From contig NZ_JAASQN010000001.1 in the NCBI RefSeq assembly GCF_011762125.1, positions 310,001-374,000 on the forward strand: a DNA stretch of 64,000 nt. The letters run 5' to 3'. The DNA is from Sphingopyxis panaciterrae (GTDB taxonomy: Bacteria; Pseudomonadota; Alphaproteobacteria; Sphingomonadales; Sphingomonadaceae). The notes under the pieces were generated by a model, which made no database searches, had not been told where the DNA came from, and saw only the letters and a list, made by a program, of their open reading frames with translations. A program made the translations under genes and the position numbers. Below, one piece after another: positions 9,063-18,093 of the stretch (positions are counted from its first letter, which is position 1; each line of letters begins with the position of its first letter).

Positions 9063-10310
9063 TTAGTGCGCGATGCCCGAGGCCGAGGCCTCGTCGATCA
9101 GCGCCCCGGTTTTGAAACGTTCGATGCCGAACGCGGCGGCAAGCGGGTGCGACGTGCCGGTCGCCATCGCATGCGCAAGGCACCAGCCCCCCGCCGGGAT
9201 CGCCTTGAAGCCGCCGGTTCCCCAGCCGCAATTGACATAGAATCCGCCAAGGTCGGTGGCGCCGATGATCGGCGTCGAATCATGGACGACGTCGCAGATG
9301 CCCGCCCACTGGCGCAGGAAGCGCATCCGCGAGAAAGCGGGGAACAGTTCGATCACCCCCGCGGCGGCGCGCTCCATCCACGGCAGATTGCCGCGCTGGG
9401 CGTACGACAGATAGAGGTCGAGCCCGGCCCCGATGACCAGTTCGCCCTTGTCCGACTGGCTGAGATAAGTGCCCGTCGCGGGCGACAGCAGCACCGTGTC
9501 GAGGCAGGGCTTCACCGGTTCGGAGACGAACGCCTGCAGTGCATAGGAGTTGATCGGCAGGCGGACGCCGGCCTTTTCGGCGACGACGGTCGAATGGCCC
9601 GCGACCGCCATGCCGACGGTTTCGCTGCGGATCGTGCCGCGACTCGTCTCGACCCCGCGGACATGGCCGTCCTCGATCAGAAAGCCCTGCACCTCGCAAT
9701 TCTGGATGATGTCGACGCCCAGCGCCGACGCGCCGCGGGCATAGCCCCATGCGACCGCATCGTGGCGCGCCGATCCCGCGCGCGGCTGGTTGAGGCCGCC
9801 GAGGATGGGAAAGCGCGCCGCGGTGTTGAGTCCGGGGATTTCCGCACGCACCGCGGCTTCGTCATGCAGTTCGGCGTCGATGCCGTTGAGGCGCATCGCA
9901 TTCGCCGACCGGCGCAGCATCTCCATGCCGTGCCGGTCATGGCCGAGCATCCACATGCCGCGCTGCGAGAACATGATGTTGTAGTTGAGCTCGTGCGACA
10001 GGCCTTCGTAGAGCTTCAGCGCGAATTCGAAGAAGGCCGCAGTTTCGGGGAAGAAATAGTTCGACCGGATGATCGTGGTGTTGCGGCCGGTGTTGCCGCC
10101 GCCGATCCAGCCGCGCTCGATCAGCGCGACCTTGGTGATGCCGTGGTTTTTGGCCAGATAATAGGCGGTCGCCAGCCCATGCCCGCCGCCGCCGATGACG
10201 ATTGCATCGTAACGCGGCTTGGGATCGGCGTCTTCCCACGCGGGCTGCCAGCCGCGCTGGCCGTTCAGGCCTTCGCGAAGCAGGGACAGGGCGGAATAAT
10301 GTCTGGTCAA
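9063..10310 (-). CDS. soxB: Sarcosine oxidase beta subunit
   Basis: Flavoprotein of 415 residues that carries the sarcosine-oxidising site. The dinucleotide motif VIGGGGHGLATAYYL lies at about residues 38-52, and ARHDAVAWGYARG places His183 at the position of the covalent FMN ligand of the family. The first codon is TTG at 10310, eight bases behind GGAGGA; the family usually begins near this RYS/HYS segment and no ATG fits. First gene of soxBDAG-purU. The promoter just upstream (TTGAAA, 17 bp, TATGCA) overlaps a copy of the shared dyad, so sarcosine use is probably controlled with the surrounding peptidases. N-methylglutamate dehydrogenase subunits are homologous, but the synthase genes of that pathway are missing here. 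Confidence 0.96.
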   Translation of the reverse strand: MTRHYSALSLLREGLNGQRGWQPAWEDADPKPRYDAIVIGGGGHGLATAYYLAKNHGITKVALIERGWIGGGNTGRNTTIIRSNYFFPETAAFFEFALKLYEGLSHELNYNIMFSQRGMWMLGHDRHGMEMLRRSANAMRLNGIDAELHDEAAVRAEIPGLNTAARFPILGGLNQPRAGSARHDAVAWGYARGASALGVDIIQNCEVQGFLIEDGHVRGVETSRGTIRSETVGMAVAGHSTVVAEKAGVRLPINSYALQAFVSEPVKPCLDTVLLSPATGTYLSQSDKGELVIGAGLDLYLSYAQRGNLPWMERAAAGVIELFPAFSRMRFLRQWAGICDVVHDSTPIIGATDLGGFYVNCGWGTGGFKAIPAGGWCLAHAMATGTSHPLAAAFGIERFKTGALIDEASASGIAH

Positions 10311-10330
10311 TCTCGGATCCTCCGATAGTT

Positions 10331-10359
10331 TGCATACAGAGGTGTATTTTAATTTTCAA
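10331..10359 (-). promoter_or_regulatory. soxB promoter with shared dyad (site 1)
   Basis: On the minus strand TTGAAA (10359-10354) and TATGCA (10336-10331) are separated by 17 bp. The dyad CATACA-GAGG-TGTATT occupies 10333-10348, covering the -10 box and part of the spacer, about 23 bp before the soxB start. ATACA and TGTAT are exact inverse halves. The location suggests repression. Confidence 0.6.
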
Positions 10360-10377
10360 CTGCAATTTTGGCCAAAT

Positions 10378-11268
10378 TCATTCCTGAAAAGCCAAGTTTT
10401 CAGCGGATCGATCGTCCCGCACCAAGCCGCGTTCGGCGGATGCAATAGTGTTTTCCATCAACATGGTGACGGTCATCGGACCGACGCCGCCGGGGACCGG
10501 GGTGATGCACGAGGCTTTGGCCGAAACGCCGTCGAAATCGACGTCGCCGGTGATGCGTCCGTCGGGCAGCCGGTTGATCCCGACGTCGATGACGACCGCG
10601 CCGGTCTTGACCATCTGCGGGATGATCAGCCCGGGCACGCCTGCGGCGACGACGAGGATGTCGGCCAGGATGGTGAATTGGGCAAGGTCGCGCGTTTTCG
10701 CGTGACAGATTGCGACGGTCGCATCGCGCGCCATCAGCATCAGCGCCATCGGCTTGCCGACGATGTTGCTGGCGCCGACGACGACGACATTCTGGCCTTC
10801 GATGGCGATATTCTCGCTTTCGAGCAGCTTGACGACGCCATAGGGGGTGCAGGGCGAAAAGATGGTGTTTCCCGTCACCAGCCCGCCGACATTGTAGAGG
10901 TGAAAGCCGTCGACGTCCTTTTCGACCGAGATTGCCTCCAGTACCTGATCGAGCGCGATATGCGGTGGCAGCGGCAACTGGACGAGGATGCCGTCGATGC
11001 CCGCATCTTCGTTGAGCAACGCGATCGTCGCCAGCAATTCGTCATTGCTGACGGTGGATGGAAAGCGAAGGCAGGTCGACTGGATGCCCGTCGCTTCGCA
11101 GGCGCGGATCTTGTTGCGCACATAGACGGCCGACGCCGCGTCGTCGCCGACCAGGATGACGGCAAGGCCGGGTGCCGCGCCGCGCTGTTCGGCGATCGCG
11201 CCCGCGCGCGCCAGCAAACCCCCGCGCAAGGCGCGCGCCAGCCTCTGTCCGTCGATTATCTTCGCCAT
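10378..11268 (-). CDS. folD: Methylene-THF dehydrogenase / methenyl-THF cyclohydrolase
   Basis: Bifunctional cytoplasmic enzyme of 296 residues interconverting 5,10-methylene-THF and 10-formyl-THF with NADP. Tyr49 and Lys53 (SAVYVRNK) are the catalytic pair of the family; QLPLP, PCTPYG, VVGASNIVGKP and TPVPGGVGPMT are further signatures. It lies between the second TonB receptor and soxB on the same strand. With SoxA delivering methylene-THF and PurU consuming formyl-THF, FolD completes the route for the sarcosine methyl group. It may be a dedicated second copy of the housekeeping gene, which cannot be tested here. Confidence 0.95.
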   Translation of the reverse strand: MAKIIDGQRLARALRGGLLARAGAIAEQRGAAPGLAVILVGDDAASAVYVRNKIRACEATGIQSTCLRFPSTVSNDELLATIALLNEDAGIDGILVQLPLPPHIALDQVLEAISVEKDVDGFHLYNVGGLVTGNTIFSPCTPYGVVKLLESENIAIEGQNVVVVGASNIVGKPMALMLMARDATVAICHAKTRDLAQFTILADILVVAAGVPGLIIPQMVKTGAVVIDVGINRLPDGRITGDVDFDGVSAKASCITPVPGGVGPMTVTMLMENTIASAERGLVRDDRSAENLAFQE

Positions 11269-11384
11269 TTACTAAACCCTCGTTGGAAAAACTGTCTCGA
11301 TCCTGGCGATTGCCCCGACGCAGGACAGCGGCCCCGCCGGAACGGAGCCGCTGCAATCGCCGCGACAAGGTGCGGGATGGTGCG

Positions 11385-13544
11385 TCAGAAATTCATGCGC
11401 GCATTGACCCCGATCGTGCGCGGGCGCTGTTCCAGATTCTCGAGGAACACCCCGAACGGGCCGACGATGTTCGGCGCATCCTCGTTGAACAGATTGTTGG
11501 CGAACACCGCGACTTCGACCGGCCCGATTGCGGCCCCGACCCGCGCATTGACCAGATCGCGGCCGGGGCGGGGGATGATTTGCCCGCCGAAGTTGCGCAG
11601 CGTGATCTGCCCGGCTGCGGCATGCTGGTAATCGACGCGGACGATGCCGGTGACATCGCCGCCGAGCGATGGGCGGAAGTCGAGCGAGGCCGACCAGGAT
11701 TCGGGCACCGCAGCGTCGACCGGATCGCCCGGCAGCTTGTCGGCGGTCACATTCTTATATTCCAGATTGTTCCAGCTATAGGTGGCGCTAAGCGTCAGCG
11801 CCGGCATCGGCCGGACCATCGCCGACAGGTCGACGCCCCAGCCGGCGACATCGCCCGAATTGGTCGTGATCGTGATCGGGCTGCCCGGCGCGAAGGCATA
11901 GGATTGCACGTCCGACCACAGGGTGCGGTAGACGCTGGCATCGAGCATCAGCTTGCCGCCGAACAGCTGGTGCTTGGTGCCCAGCTCATAGGTCCAGACC
12001 ACGTCGGGCTTGAAGCTTGGCGGAACGTCGTAAATCCCGCCGCCCGCGGACGTCAGGTTGAACCCGCCGCCGCGGAAGCCCTTGGCGACGCTCGCATACA
12101 CCATCGAATCGGGGGAGATTTCATAGCTGATGTTCAGGCGCGGATTGACGGTTTCGAACGTGCCCTGATTGATGTCGACAACGTCGATGCCGAAATTCGT
12201 GCTGTCCGAAACCTGGCTTTTCCGTTCGTGGAAATAGCGGACGCCGGCGGTGACCTTCAATTCGGGCGTGATCGTTCCGGTCACTTCGCCGTACAGCGCG
12301 AGATAGCGGATCTTGGTCCGCTGATCGAGGTAGAGGATCGATTGCCGCCCGTCGCCGAACAGGGCGTCGGCGGGCACCTCGTTCGGCGCGGTCTGCGCAT
12401 CCGATGTGACGCGATTTTTCAATTCGCGATAGTTGATGCCCAGCGACCAGTCGATCGCCGATTCACCGTGCGACGCAAGCCGCAGTTCGGAATTGAAGAT
12501 TTGCTGATTATAGCCGGCGGCCAGGGTGACCTGATCGATGAAGCCGGGCGCGAGACCCAGCCCGCCCAAGGCGCGCGGGGCGGTCAGCACCGGCACATAG
12601 AATGGCGACAGATCGTTGGCGCTCCGGTTGCTGCGGTCGATATAGCTCAGCGAACCCGCCAGCACGGTGCCGCCAAGGTCGTAGTCGAACTTGCCCTGCA
12701 CCAGCGTATAGCGTTCCTTGTTGAACGCCGGACTGGCGACCGTCGTCTGGCGATTGACGCCGAAATCCTGATTGGCCTGATCGCTCTTCTGGTAAAGCCC
12801 CATCAACGACAGGCTGAGCTGGTCGGTCGGCTCGACCAGCAAGCTGCCCCGCACCGTGTAAAGATCCTGCGCGTTGACGTTCTTGTCGCCGGTCGTGACA
12901 TTGTCGATCCACCCGGCGCCACGCTCGTAACCGCCAACGAGGCGCACCGCGGCGATCTCGCCGAGCGGCAGGTTGATGACCCCGACGCCCTTGTATCCGT
13001 CGCCGCCGTACCGCGTTTTGCTATACTCGCCCTCGGCCGAACCGCTGACCTGACCAAGCTTCGGGGCAGCAGGAATATAGCGGATCGTGCCGCCCATCGA
13101 CCCTTCGCCGTAAAGCGTCGCCTGCGGCCCGCGCAGCACCTCGACCCGCTCCATGTCGAGCAGGCGGACCGAGATCGAATCCCCCTGGATGTCGAGCGCG
13201 AGCGGCGTTTCGTCGAGATAGACGCCGACGGTCGACGCGCCCTGAATGTTCGCCATGCCGCGCAGCTGGACCACCTGCTTGCCGGGCCCATATTCATAGA
13301 GCGACAGGCCGGGGACCGAATATTGCAGGTCGCCGAGCGAGGTGGCGCCGCGCGAGGCGAGTTCGTCGGCGCCGATCGCCGAAATCGATACCGGCACGTC
13401 CTGAAGCCGCTGCTCGTAGCGCTGGGCGGTGACGATGATATCGCCGGGGGCGGCGTCGGCGCTGTCGGCGGCATCCGACTGGGCATTCGCGGCGACCGGA
13501 CACAGCGCCGTGCCGACCCAAAACGCCACCATCAATCGTTTCAT
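11385..13544 (-). CDS. TonB-dependent receptor (second of three)
   Basis: Outer-membrane receptor of 719 residues. The start MKRLMVAFWVGTAL gives a clear signal peptide ending near AANAQ and is preceded by GAGGAAA; an in-frame upstream start would add 24 non-signal residues. A TonB box (GDIIVTAQR), plug segment VLRGPQATLYGEGSMGGTIRY, and terminal strand IGVNARMNF are visible. It is the only outer-membrane importer transcribed toward folD-sox, 116 bp upstream of folD, so it likely brings in the substrate of the island. Its promoter contains the longest version of the shared dyad. Confidence 0.93.
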   Translation of the reverse strand: MKRLMVAFWVGTALCPVAANAQSDAADSADAAPGDIIVTAQRYEQRLQDVPVSISAIGADELASRGATSLGDLQYSVPGLSLYEYGPGKQVVQLRGMANIQGASTVGVYLDETPLALDIQGDSISVRLLDMERVEVLRGPQATLYGEGSMGGTIRYIPAAPKLGQVSGSAEGEYSKTRYGGDGYKGVGVINLPLGEIAAVRLVGGYERGAGWIDNVTTGDKNVNAQDLYTVRGSLLVEPTDQLSLSLMGLYQKSDQANQDFGVNRQTTVASPAFNKERYTLVQGKFDYDLGGTVLAGSLSYIDRSNRSANDLSPFYVPVLTAPRALGGLGLAPGFIDQVTLAAGYNQQIFNSELRLASHGESAIDWSLGINYRELKNRVTSDAQTAPNEVPADALFGDGRQSILYLDQRTKIRYLALYGEVTGTITPELKVTAGVRYFHERKSQVSDSTNFGIDVVDINQGTFETVNPRLNISYEISPDSMVYASVAKGFRGGGFNLTSAGGGIYDVPPSFKPDVVWTYELGTKHQLFGGKLMLDASVYRTLWSDVQSYAFAPGSPITITTNSGDVAGWGVDLSAMVRPMPALTLSATYSWNNLEYKNVTADKLPGDPVDAAVPESWSASLDFRPSLGGDVTGIVRVDYQHAAAGQITLRNFGGQIIPRPGRDLVNARVGAAIGPVEVAVFANNLFNEDAPNIVGPFGVFLENLEQRPRTIGVNARMNF

Positions 13545-13589
13545 CTTTTCCTCCCCAACTGGTCGATACCGAGTCATTATTCTTTCATG

Positions 13590-13616
13590 ATCATACAGTA
13601 GTGTACTGTATGTCAA
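13590..13616 (-). promoter_or_regulatory. TonB receptor promoter with perfect dyad (site 2)
   Basis: On the minus strand TTGACA (13616-13611) and TATGAT (13595-13590) are separated by 15 bp, somewhat short. A perfect inverted repeat, CATACAGTA / GTG / TACTGTATG, fills 13592-13612, spanning both promoter boxes, 48 bp before the receptor start. Its left 16 bp, CATACAGTAGTGTACT, fit the shared motif CATRCA-N4-TGYATG. A regulator bound here would block RNA polymerase. Confidence 0.65.
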
Positions 13617-13760
13617 TGTCTAAATTATTTTGCCTGTAATGCCCGGAAACCGGGACGTTTTCGGCCTTCTTTCGGATCGCAATTCCGCGATTATGTCGAC
13701 CTCAAACCCAAAGGAAATGCCTGGCACGAGGGTAGCGAGCGGACGATGCTTTCCACCGCT

Positions 13761-13835
13761 TCGTCATCCCGGACCTGATCCGGGATCCACCGCACCGCCC
13801 AAGTCGCGGACCCCCGATCAGGTCCGGGATGACGA
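13761..13835. repeat. REP-type palindromic repeat, copy B
   Basis: CGTCATCCCGGACCTGATCC and its inverse GGTCCGGGATGACGA bracket a 75-bp unit in the gap between the S9 peptidase stop and the second receptor's promoter (13617-13851 holds no gene). It is the short version of the repeat family also present at 4206, 19291, 30314 and 61476. Confidence 0.7.
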
Positions 13836-13851
13836 GGGGAAAGAACGGCGG

Positions 13852-15855
13852 CTATAGACCCGAATTCGCCGGCATATGCCTCTCAAACCACGCCATCGTC
13901 CGCGCGGTGTAATCGAACGACGCCGGCATCGTGCGGACGCCATGCCCTTCGTGCGGATAGGTGACAAGCACGCTCTCGATCCCCGCGATCTGTAGCGCGT
14001 GATGGAACTCGAGCGCCTGCCCCGCCGGGGTGATCTTGTCGAGCGCGCCGCAGATGTTCAGCGTCGGTGTCTTTGCCCGGTCCGCGAAATGGATCGGGCT
14101 GCGCGTGAAATATTTGCCGGTCGGATTGCTCAGCCGGTCGTCGAGGAAGATTTCGCAAAAGGTCGGGACGTGACAGGTCAGATGCTCGCTGACCCAGTTG
14201 GTCACCGGCGCCACCGGAACCGCCGCGGCGAAGCGCTGGTCCTGCGTGATGAGCCACGAGGTCATGAAGCCGCCATAGCTGCCGCCGGTCACGCCGAGCC
14301 GCGCCGGGTCGGCGATGCCGGCTTTCTCCAGCGCGTCGAGCCCCGACAGATAATCATGGGTATCGGCGCCGCCCATGTCGCCGAACACCTTGCGTGCGAA
14401 CGACTGGCCGCGCCCGCTCGATCCGCGCGGATTGGGCTGGAACAAGGCATAGCCTGCGGCGAGCGCCATCTGGGGCAGCGCCGAACGGCCGATGTAGATC
14501 GGCCGTGTGTACCAGACCGGGCCGCCATGGACCTGCATGATCAACGGATGCGGCCCGGGGCCCGGCGGAGTGAGCAGCCAGCCATGCATCTCCAGCCCGT
14601 CGGGGGCGGTCCAGCTGAAATCGCGCGCCGACCCCAGCCCGGCGACCGCCGCCGCGACCTCGCTGGTGCCGAAGCGGCGGATCTCGCGTTCGGTGCCGGC
14701 TTCGAGCGCCACCAACGCCGGCGCCTCGAAGAAGGATTCGCACAGGAACAGGACATCGCCGGGGTTGGCGCCGAGCGGCGCGGCCTCGGGGAACATCGCA
14801 CCCGACGGCGTACGCTCGCCGCCGCGCCACAGCTCGCGGCTCGTCTCCGCCGCCCGGTCGAGCAGGCCGATCACCGTTTCGGGGCCCGCCGCCGCGACGA
14901 ACAGCAGCTCATCCTCGTTCCGCCAGCTCAGTTGAACGACGTCACCGCCGAGCGCCGCCGGCCGCGCGATCGCGCCGCTCGCCACGTCGATCAGCCGCAC
15001 GTCGCCCGCGACGATATTGCGGTCGCTGCACACCGCTTCGACCACCGCGACGGTGGCGCCGCCCTTCGTCGCCGCCAGCGCGCCGAGTTGGTCGGTCGGC
15101 CGAAAGAGCGTGCGGACGCTGCCGCTGCCGATCTCGATCAACCGCACGTCGGCCGAATACCACCACGTCTCCTCGGGCTGGTCCGAACAGAAGGCGGCGA
15201 TATGGTCCGCGCCGCACCAGACCGCCTGCCAGACATTGACCCCCGCCGGCGTCACCTGCCGCGCCGTGTCGGCGGCGACATCGTAAAGCCACACCGTACG
15301 CCATGGCGCCGCCTCGGGCATACCCTCCACCACCGGAGCCCACGCGGGCCGCTCGCCCGCTTCGCCTTCCAGGTCGACCGAAAAAGCGCCCTGCGCCCCC
15401 GCCAGATCGGAGCCAAAGCCCGCGACGCCAAGCAGGATCGCAGTGCCGTCGGCCGACCATTGCAGATATTCGACGAAGCCGTTTACCGCTGCGGTGGCGC
15501 GGTCGGTGCCGCTTTCGACGTCGAGGATGCGCAAGCGATTGGCATAGGCCTGCTCGCGGTCCGACAGAAAAGCGATCGCGCGGCCGTCGGGCGACCAGGC
15601 CGGCGCGCTGTCCGATCGCGGGCCGTCGGTGACGGTCTCGAGCTCGCCCGACGTGAGGTCGATGATCGCAAGCCGCGTCGAAGGCGCGCCTTCGAGCGCT
15701 TCGCACAAGAGCGCCGCCGCCGCCGCCCGGCGGCCGTCGGGGCTGGCCACGAGTTGGCCGAGCGCGGCGACCTCGCCCGTTCCGGGGCGGAGCCAGGCGC
15801 GGGTGAGATCTTCGGCCTTTGTGAACAGCGGATGCTGGCGAAAATCGGACTGCAT
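13852..15855 (-). CDS. S9 family serine peptidase, acylaminoacyl/dipeptidyl type
   Basis: A 667-residue protein with an N-terminal WD/TolB-like propeller (WSPDGRAIAFLSDREQ, about residues 80-105) and a C-terminal alpha/beta hydrolase. Ser526 lies in VTGGSYGGFMTS; GALDKITP and PHEGHGV supply the expected Asp and His. The family removes short N-terminal units from small peptides, with access limited by the propeller. There is no signal peptide, so it works in the cytoplasm on imported peptides. ATG at 15855 follows GAGGAAA. Upstream, 52 bp away, is a copy of the shared dyad. It is next to a prolyl oligopeptidase on the same strand. Confidence 0.92.
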   Translation of the reverse strand: MQSDFRQHPLFTKAEDLTRAWLRPGTGEVAALGQLVASPDGRRAAAAALLCEALEGAPSTRLAIIDLTSGELETVTDGPRSDSAPAWSPDGRAIAFLSDREQAYANRLRILDVESGTDRATAAVNGFVEYLQWSADGTAILLGVAGFGSDLAGAQGAFSVDLEGEAGERPAWAPVVEGMPEAAPWRTVWLYDVAADTARQVTPAGVNVWQAVWCGADHIAAFCSDQPEETWWYSADVRLIEIGSGSVRTLFRPTDQLGALAATKGGATVAVVEAVCSDRNIVAGDVRLIDVASGAIARPAALGGDVVQLSWRNEDELLFVAAAGPETVIGLLDRAAETSRELWRGGERTPSGAMFPEAAPLGANPGDVLFLCESFFEAPALVALEAGTEREIRRFGTSEVAAAVAGLGSARDFSWTAPDGLEMHGWLLTPPGPGPHPLIMQVHGGPVWYTRPIYIGRSALPQMALAAGYALFQPNPRGSSGRGQSFARKVFGDMGGADTHDYLSGLDALEKAGIADPARLGVTGGSYGGFMTSWLITQDQRFAAAVPVAPVTNWVSEHLTCHVPTFCEIFLDDRLSNPTGKYFTRSPIHFADRAKTPTLNICGALDKITPAGQALEFHHALQIAGIESVLVTYPHEGHGVRTMPASFDYTARTMAWFERHMPANSGL

Positions 15856-15906
15856 GTCATTTCCTCGGTTGAAAGTCGAAACGCGATGATATCGGGATTA
15901 TCGGAA

Positions 15907-15922
15907 CATGCAATGGTGTATG
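15907..15922. promoter_or_regulatory. Shared dyad before S9 peptidase (site 3)
   Basis: CATGCA-ATGG-TGTATG, with arms that differ from perfect symmetry at one position. It lies 52 bp upstream of the peptidase start. On the minus strand a TTGACA at 15939-15934 sits 11 bp before the dyad, so the site covers the place where the -10 box should be. Confidence 0.55.
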
Positions 15923-15935
15923 GAAATTGCCACTG

Positions 15936-17975
15936 TCAAGCGCCGGCCCCATCGGCGCGCATGCCGAGCTGATCCATTACAAAAGCCAGCCATTCGCCAT
16001 TCCACGCCGCCCCCTTGGCCGGATCGGTCACCCCGTGCCCGGTATCGCGCCATACGCGCAGGTGGATCGGTCGGCCGCCGGCATCGGCCTCGTCGAGCCG
16101 CGCGGTGAACTTGCGGCCGTGGAAGGGCATGCATCCGACATCCTTCTCGCCGAATATCTGGTAGATTGCGGGATAGGCGACCCCGTCGGCGATATTGTGA
16201 TACGGCGACCAGCGGATCACCGACCGGGCGACTTCGGACATGGTGGTGTCACCATAATCCTCATACATGATCGCGCGGACGCCGGCGGTCGCGGCGGTCA
16301 GCGGCAACATCTCCATGATGTCGAAGATCGGCACCGACGGAACCACCGCGCGCCACAGATGCGACTGCTGGACGATCGCGATGCCGGCGAGCAGGCCGCC
16401 GTTGCTCGCGCCCATGAACGCCATCAGTTCGGGCTGCGACACCCCGTCGGCGATCAGCGCCTCGGCGACGGCTTCCAGATCATCGAACGTGTTCTGCTTG
16501 TTGTCGAGGCGCCCGCCGTCGTGCCACGCCTTGCCATATTCGGCGCCGCCGCGCAGCGACGCCTGAACGAACACGCCGCCGGCTTCGATAAAGGGGACGA
16601 AGTTCGCCGGGAAACTCGGCAGCATCGATATGTTGAAACCGCCATAGGCATGGACCAGCGTCGGCTGCGGACCGTCCTGCGGCAGGTCCTTCCGGCGCAC
16701 GATAAAATAGGGAATGCGCGTCCCGTCGCGGCTGGTCGCAAAGCGCTGTTCGGCAACGGCGTCGTCCAGCTGGTGCGCCGGTACGCCATGTTGCTGCAAT
16801 TCACCGGTTTCAGGATCGTGGGTGACCAGGACCGCGGCGCGCGTGAAGGTGCCATGGGTGAAGGCGAGCGCATCGCCGCGGCGCACGCATCGTTCGAGCA
16901 GCATTGAGGGCGACGACCCCGGATTTTCGAGCGGCAGCGCTCCGGCAAGCTGGCCATCCAGGTCGAACAGGCGCACGCGCAGCGACACGTCGACGAGGTC
17001 GCCGACATAAAGCCGCTGGCCGATCACCCCGGCCCAGCCGATGAAGCCGTCGCCAGCGGGGACCAGTTCGCGCCATGCCGCGCGATCGATCGAACGCGAT
17101 GCCGGAATGGCGACGACGCGCCCGCGCGGCGCCCCGTCGTTGACGCGCGCGACATAGGTTTCGGCGTCGGCCCAGCTTCCGTCGCATTCGCCGTCCCAGC
17201 CGTCGGGAAGAAAGCGCGTCACGGCGAGCGTGTCGAGGTCGAGCAGGGCTAGCGCGATATGCTCATGCGGTTCGGTGACCACCACGGCGCGGCGCCCGTC
17301 GGGCGAAATATGCGGGGTCAGGCCGCTGTGCTTTGCTTCGACCAGCGTTTCGGGGAGCACGACGTCGGGGCGTGCGGCGGCGCCGTCAGCAACGGGGACG
17401 AAGCGCAGGCGGTGCAGCCCTTCGTCGGTTCGCCCGTCGAGCCAGAAGCCGCTCTCGTCGGGCAGCCAGCCGGGTCGTGCGCCGGTATAGGACAGCGCGG
17501 GAACATCGACGACGCGCCGGCCCGTCGCGGTCTCGAACACCGTCCACTGACCGCTCATGTCACCGTCGCGGCCCCATGCCAGTGCGACGAAGTGCCCGTT
17601 CGGCGACGGTTCGAACCAGGTCATCATCACGGCGCCGCCGCCCGCCGCCTTGGCGAGCGCGGCGGCGGAGGTGATCGTCCGGCCCTTCCCAAGCGCGGTT
17701 TCGCCGGCTGTCAGGACATGGTCACCGCCGACATTCTGGTGACCGAACCAGAGGCCCCCGGCCTTGCGCGGGGCAAAGGGGCTGCCCGCGCCGGCCAGCG
17801 CCAGCAGCCGGTCATACACCGGGCGGTAATTGGGTGACGCCTCGGCGGCCGCTTGCGCCGTACGATCGCGTGCCCATTGCCATTCCAGCGCGGCGGGCGT
17901 GTCGTCGTGCAAATGGGCGAAACGGTCCTCGAATGACACGCCGCCAACGGTTTTCTGAACGGGCTGGGCTTGCAT
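15936..17975 (-). CDS. Prolyl oligopeptidase family protein (S9A)
   Basis: A 679-residue protein with a propeller N-terminal half and a hydrolase C-terminal half. Ser524 lies in FMGASNGGLLAG; GEKDVGCMPFHGRKF and DTGHGV provide the Asp and His region. The signature YGGFNISMLPSF and ASLRGGAEYGKAWHDGG are typical of prolyl oligopeptidases, which cut after proline in short peptides. There is no signal peptide, indicating a cytoplasmic site. The start MQAQPVQKTVGG at 17975 is preferred to an upstream in-frame ATG that would run through the promoter region. It is divergent from the AraC regulator and 80 bp upstream of the other S9 peptidase. Confidence 0.92.
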   Translation of the reverse strand: MQAQPVQKTVGGVSFEDRFAHLHDDTPAALEWQWARDRTAQAAAEASPNYRPVYDRLLALAGAGSPFAPRKAGGLWFGHQNVGGDHVLTAGETALGKGRTITSAAALAKAAGGGAVMMTWFEPSPNGHFVALAWGRDGDMSGQWTVFETATGRRVVDVPALSYTGARPGWLPDESGFWLDGRTDEGLHRLRFVPVADGAAARPDVVLPETLVEAKHSGLTPHISPDGRRAVVVTEPHEHIALALLDLDTLAVTRFLPDGWDGECDGSWADAETYVARVNDGAPRGRVVAIPASRSIDRAAWRELVPAGDGFIGWAGVIGQRLYVGDLVDVSLRVRLFDLDGQLAGALPLENPGSSPSMLLERCVRRGDALAFTHGTFTRAAVLVTHDPETGELQQHGVPAHQLDDAVAEQRFATSRDGTRIPYFIVRRKDLPQDGPQPTLVHAYGGFNISMLPSFPANFVPFIEAGGVFVQASLRGGAEYGKAWHDGGRLDNKQNTFDDLEAVAEALIADGVSQPELMAFMGASNGGLLAGIAIVQQSHLWRAVVPSVPIFDIMEMLPLTAATAGVRAIMYEDYGDTTMSEVARSVIRWSPYHNIADGVAYPAIYQIFGEKDVGCMPFHGRKFTARLDEADAGGRPIHLRVWRDTGHGVTDPAKGAAWNGEWLAFVMDQLGMRADGAGA

Positions 17976-18041
17976 GGGTCTATCCTCTCGTCGAATATTG
18001 ACCGCGATCATAGCCGCGACTGGACGGCGCGCTTTCGTCAA

Positions 18042-18057
18042 CGTACAAAACTGTTTG
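18042..18057. promoter_or_regulatory. Shared dyad between prolyl oligopeptidase and AraC gene (site 4)
   Basis: CGTACA-AAAC-TGTTTG, a weaker match to the island motif (TACA and TGTT half sites). It is placed 67 bp before the peptidase start and 37 bp before the AraC start, so one site could serve both directions and give autoregulation. Confidence 0.5.
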
Positions 18058-18093
18058 GCTAGCGTCGGGAATCGACAGCGCCGGGAGAATGCC

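Noticed and set aside
9063..10310. Reading the sox genes as N-methylglutamate dehydrogenase
   Set aside because: Subunits are homologous, but glutamine-like N-methylglutamate synthase and gamma-glutamylmethylamide synthetase genes are absent, while purU and folD are present as in sarcosine oxidase loci.
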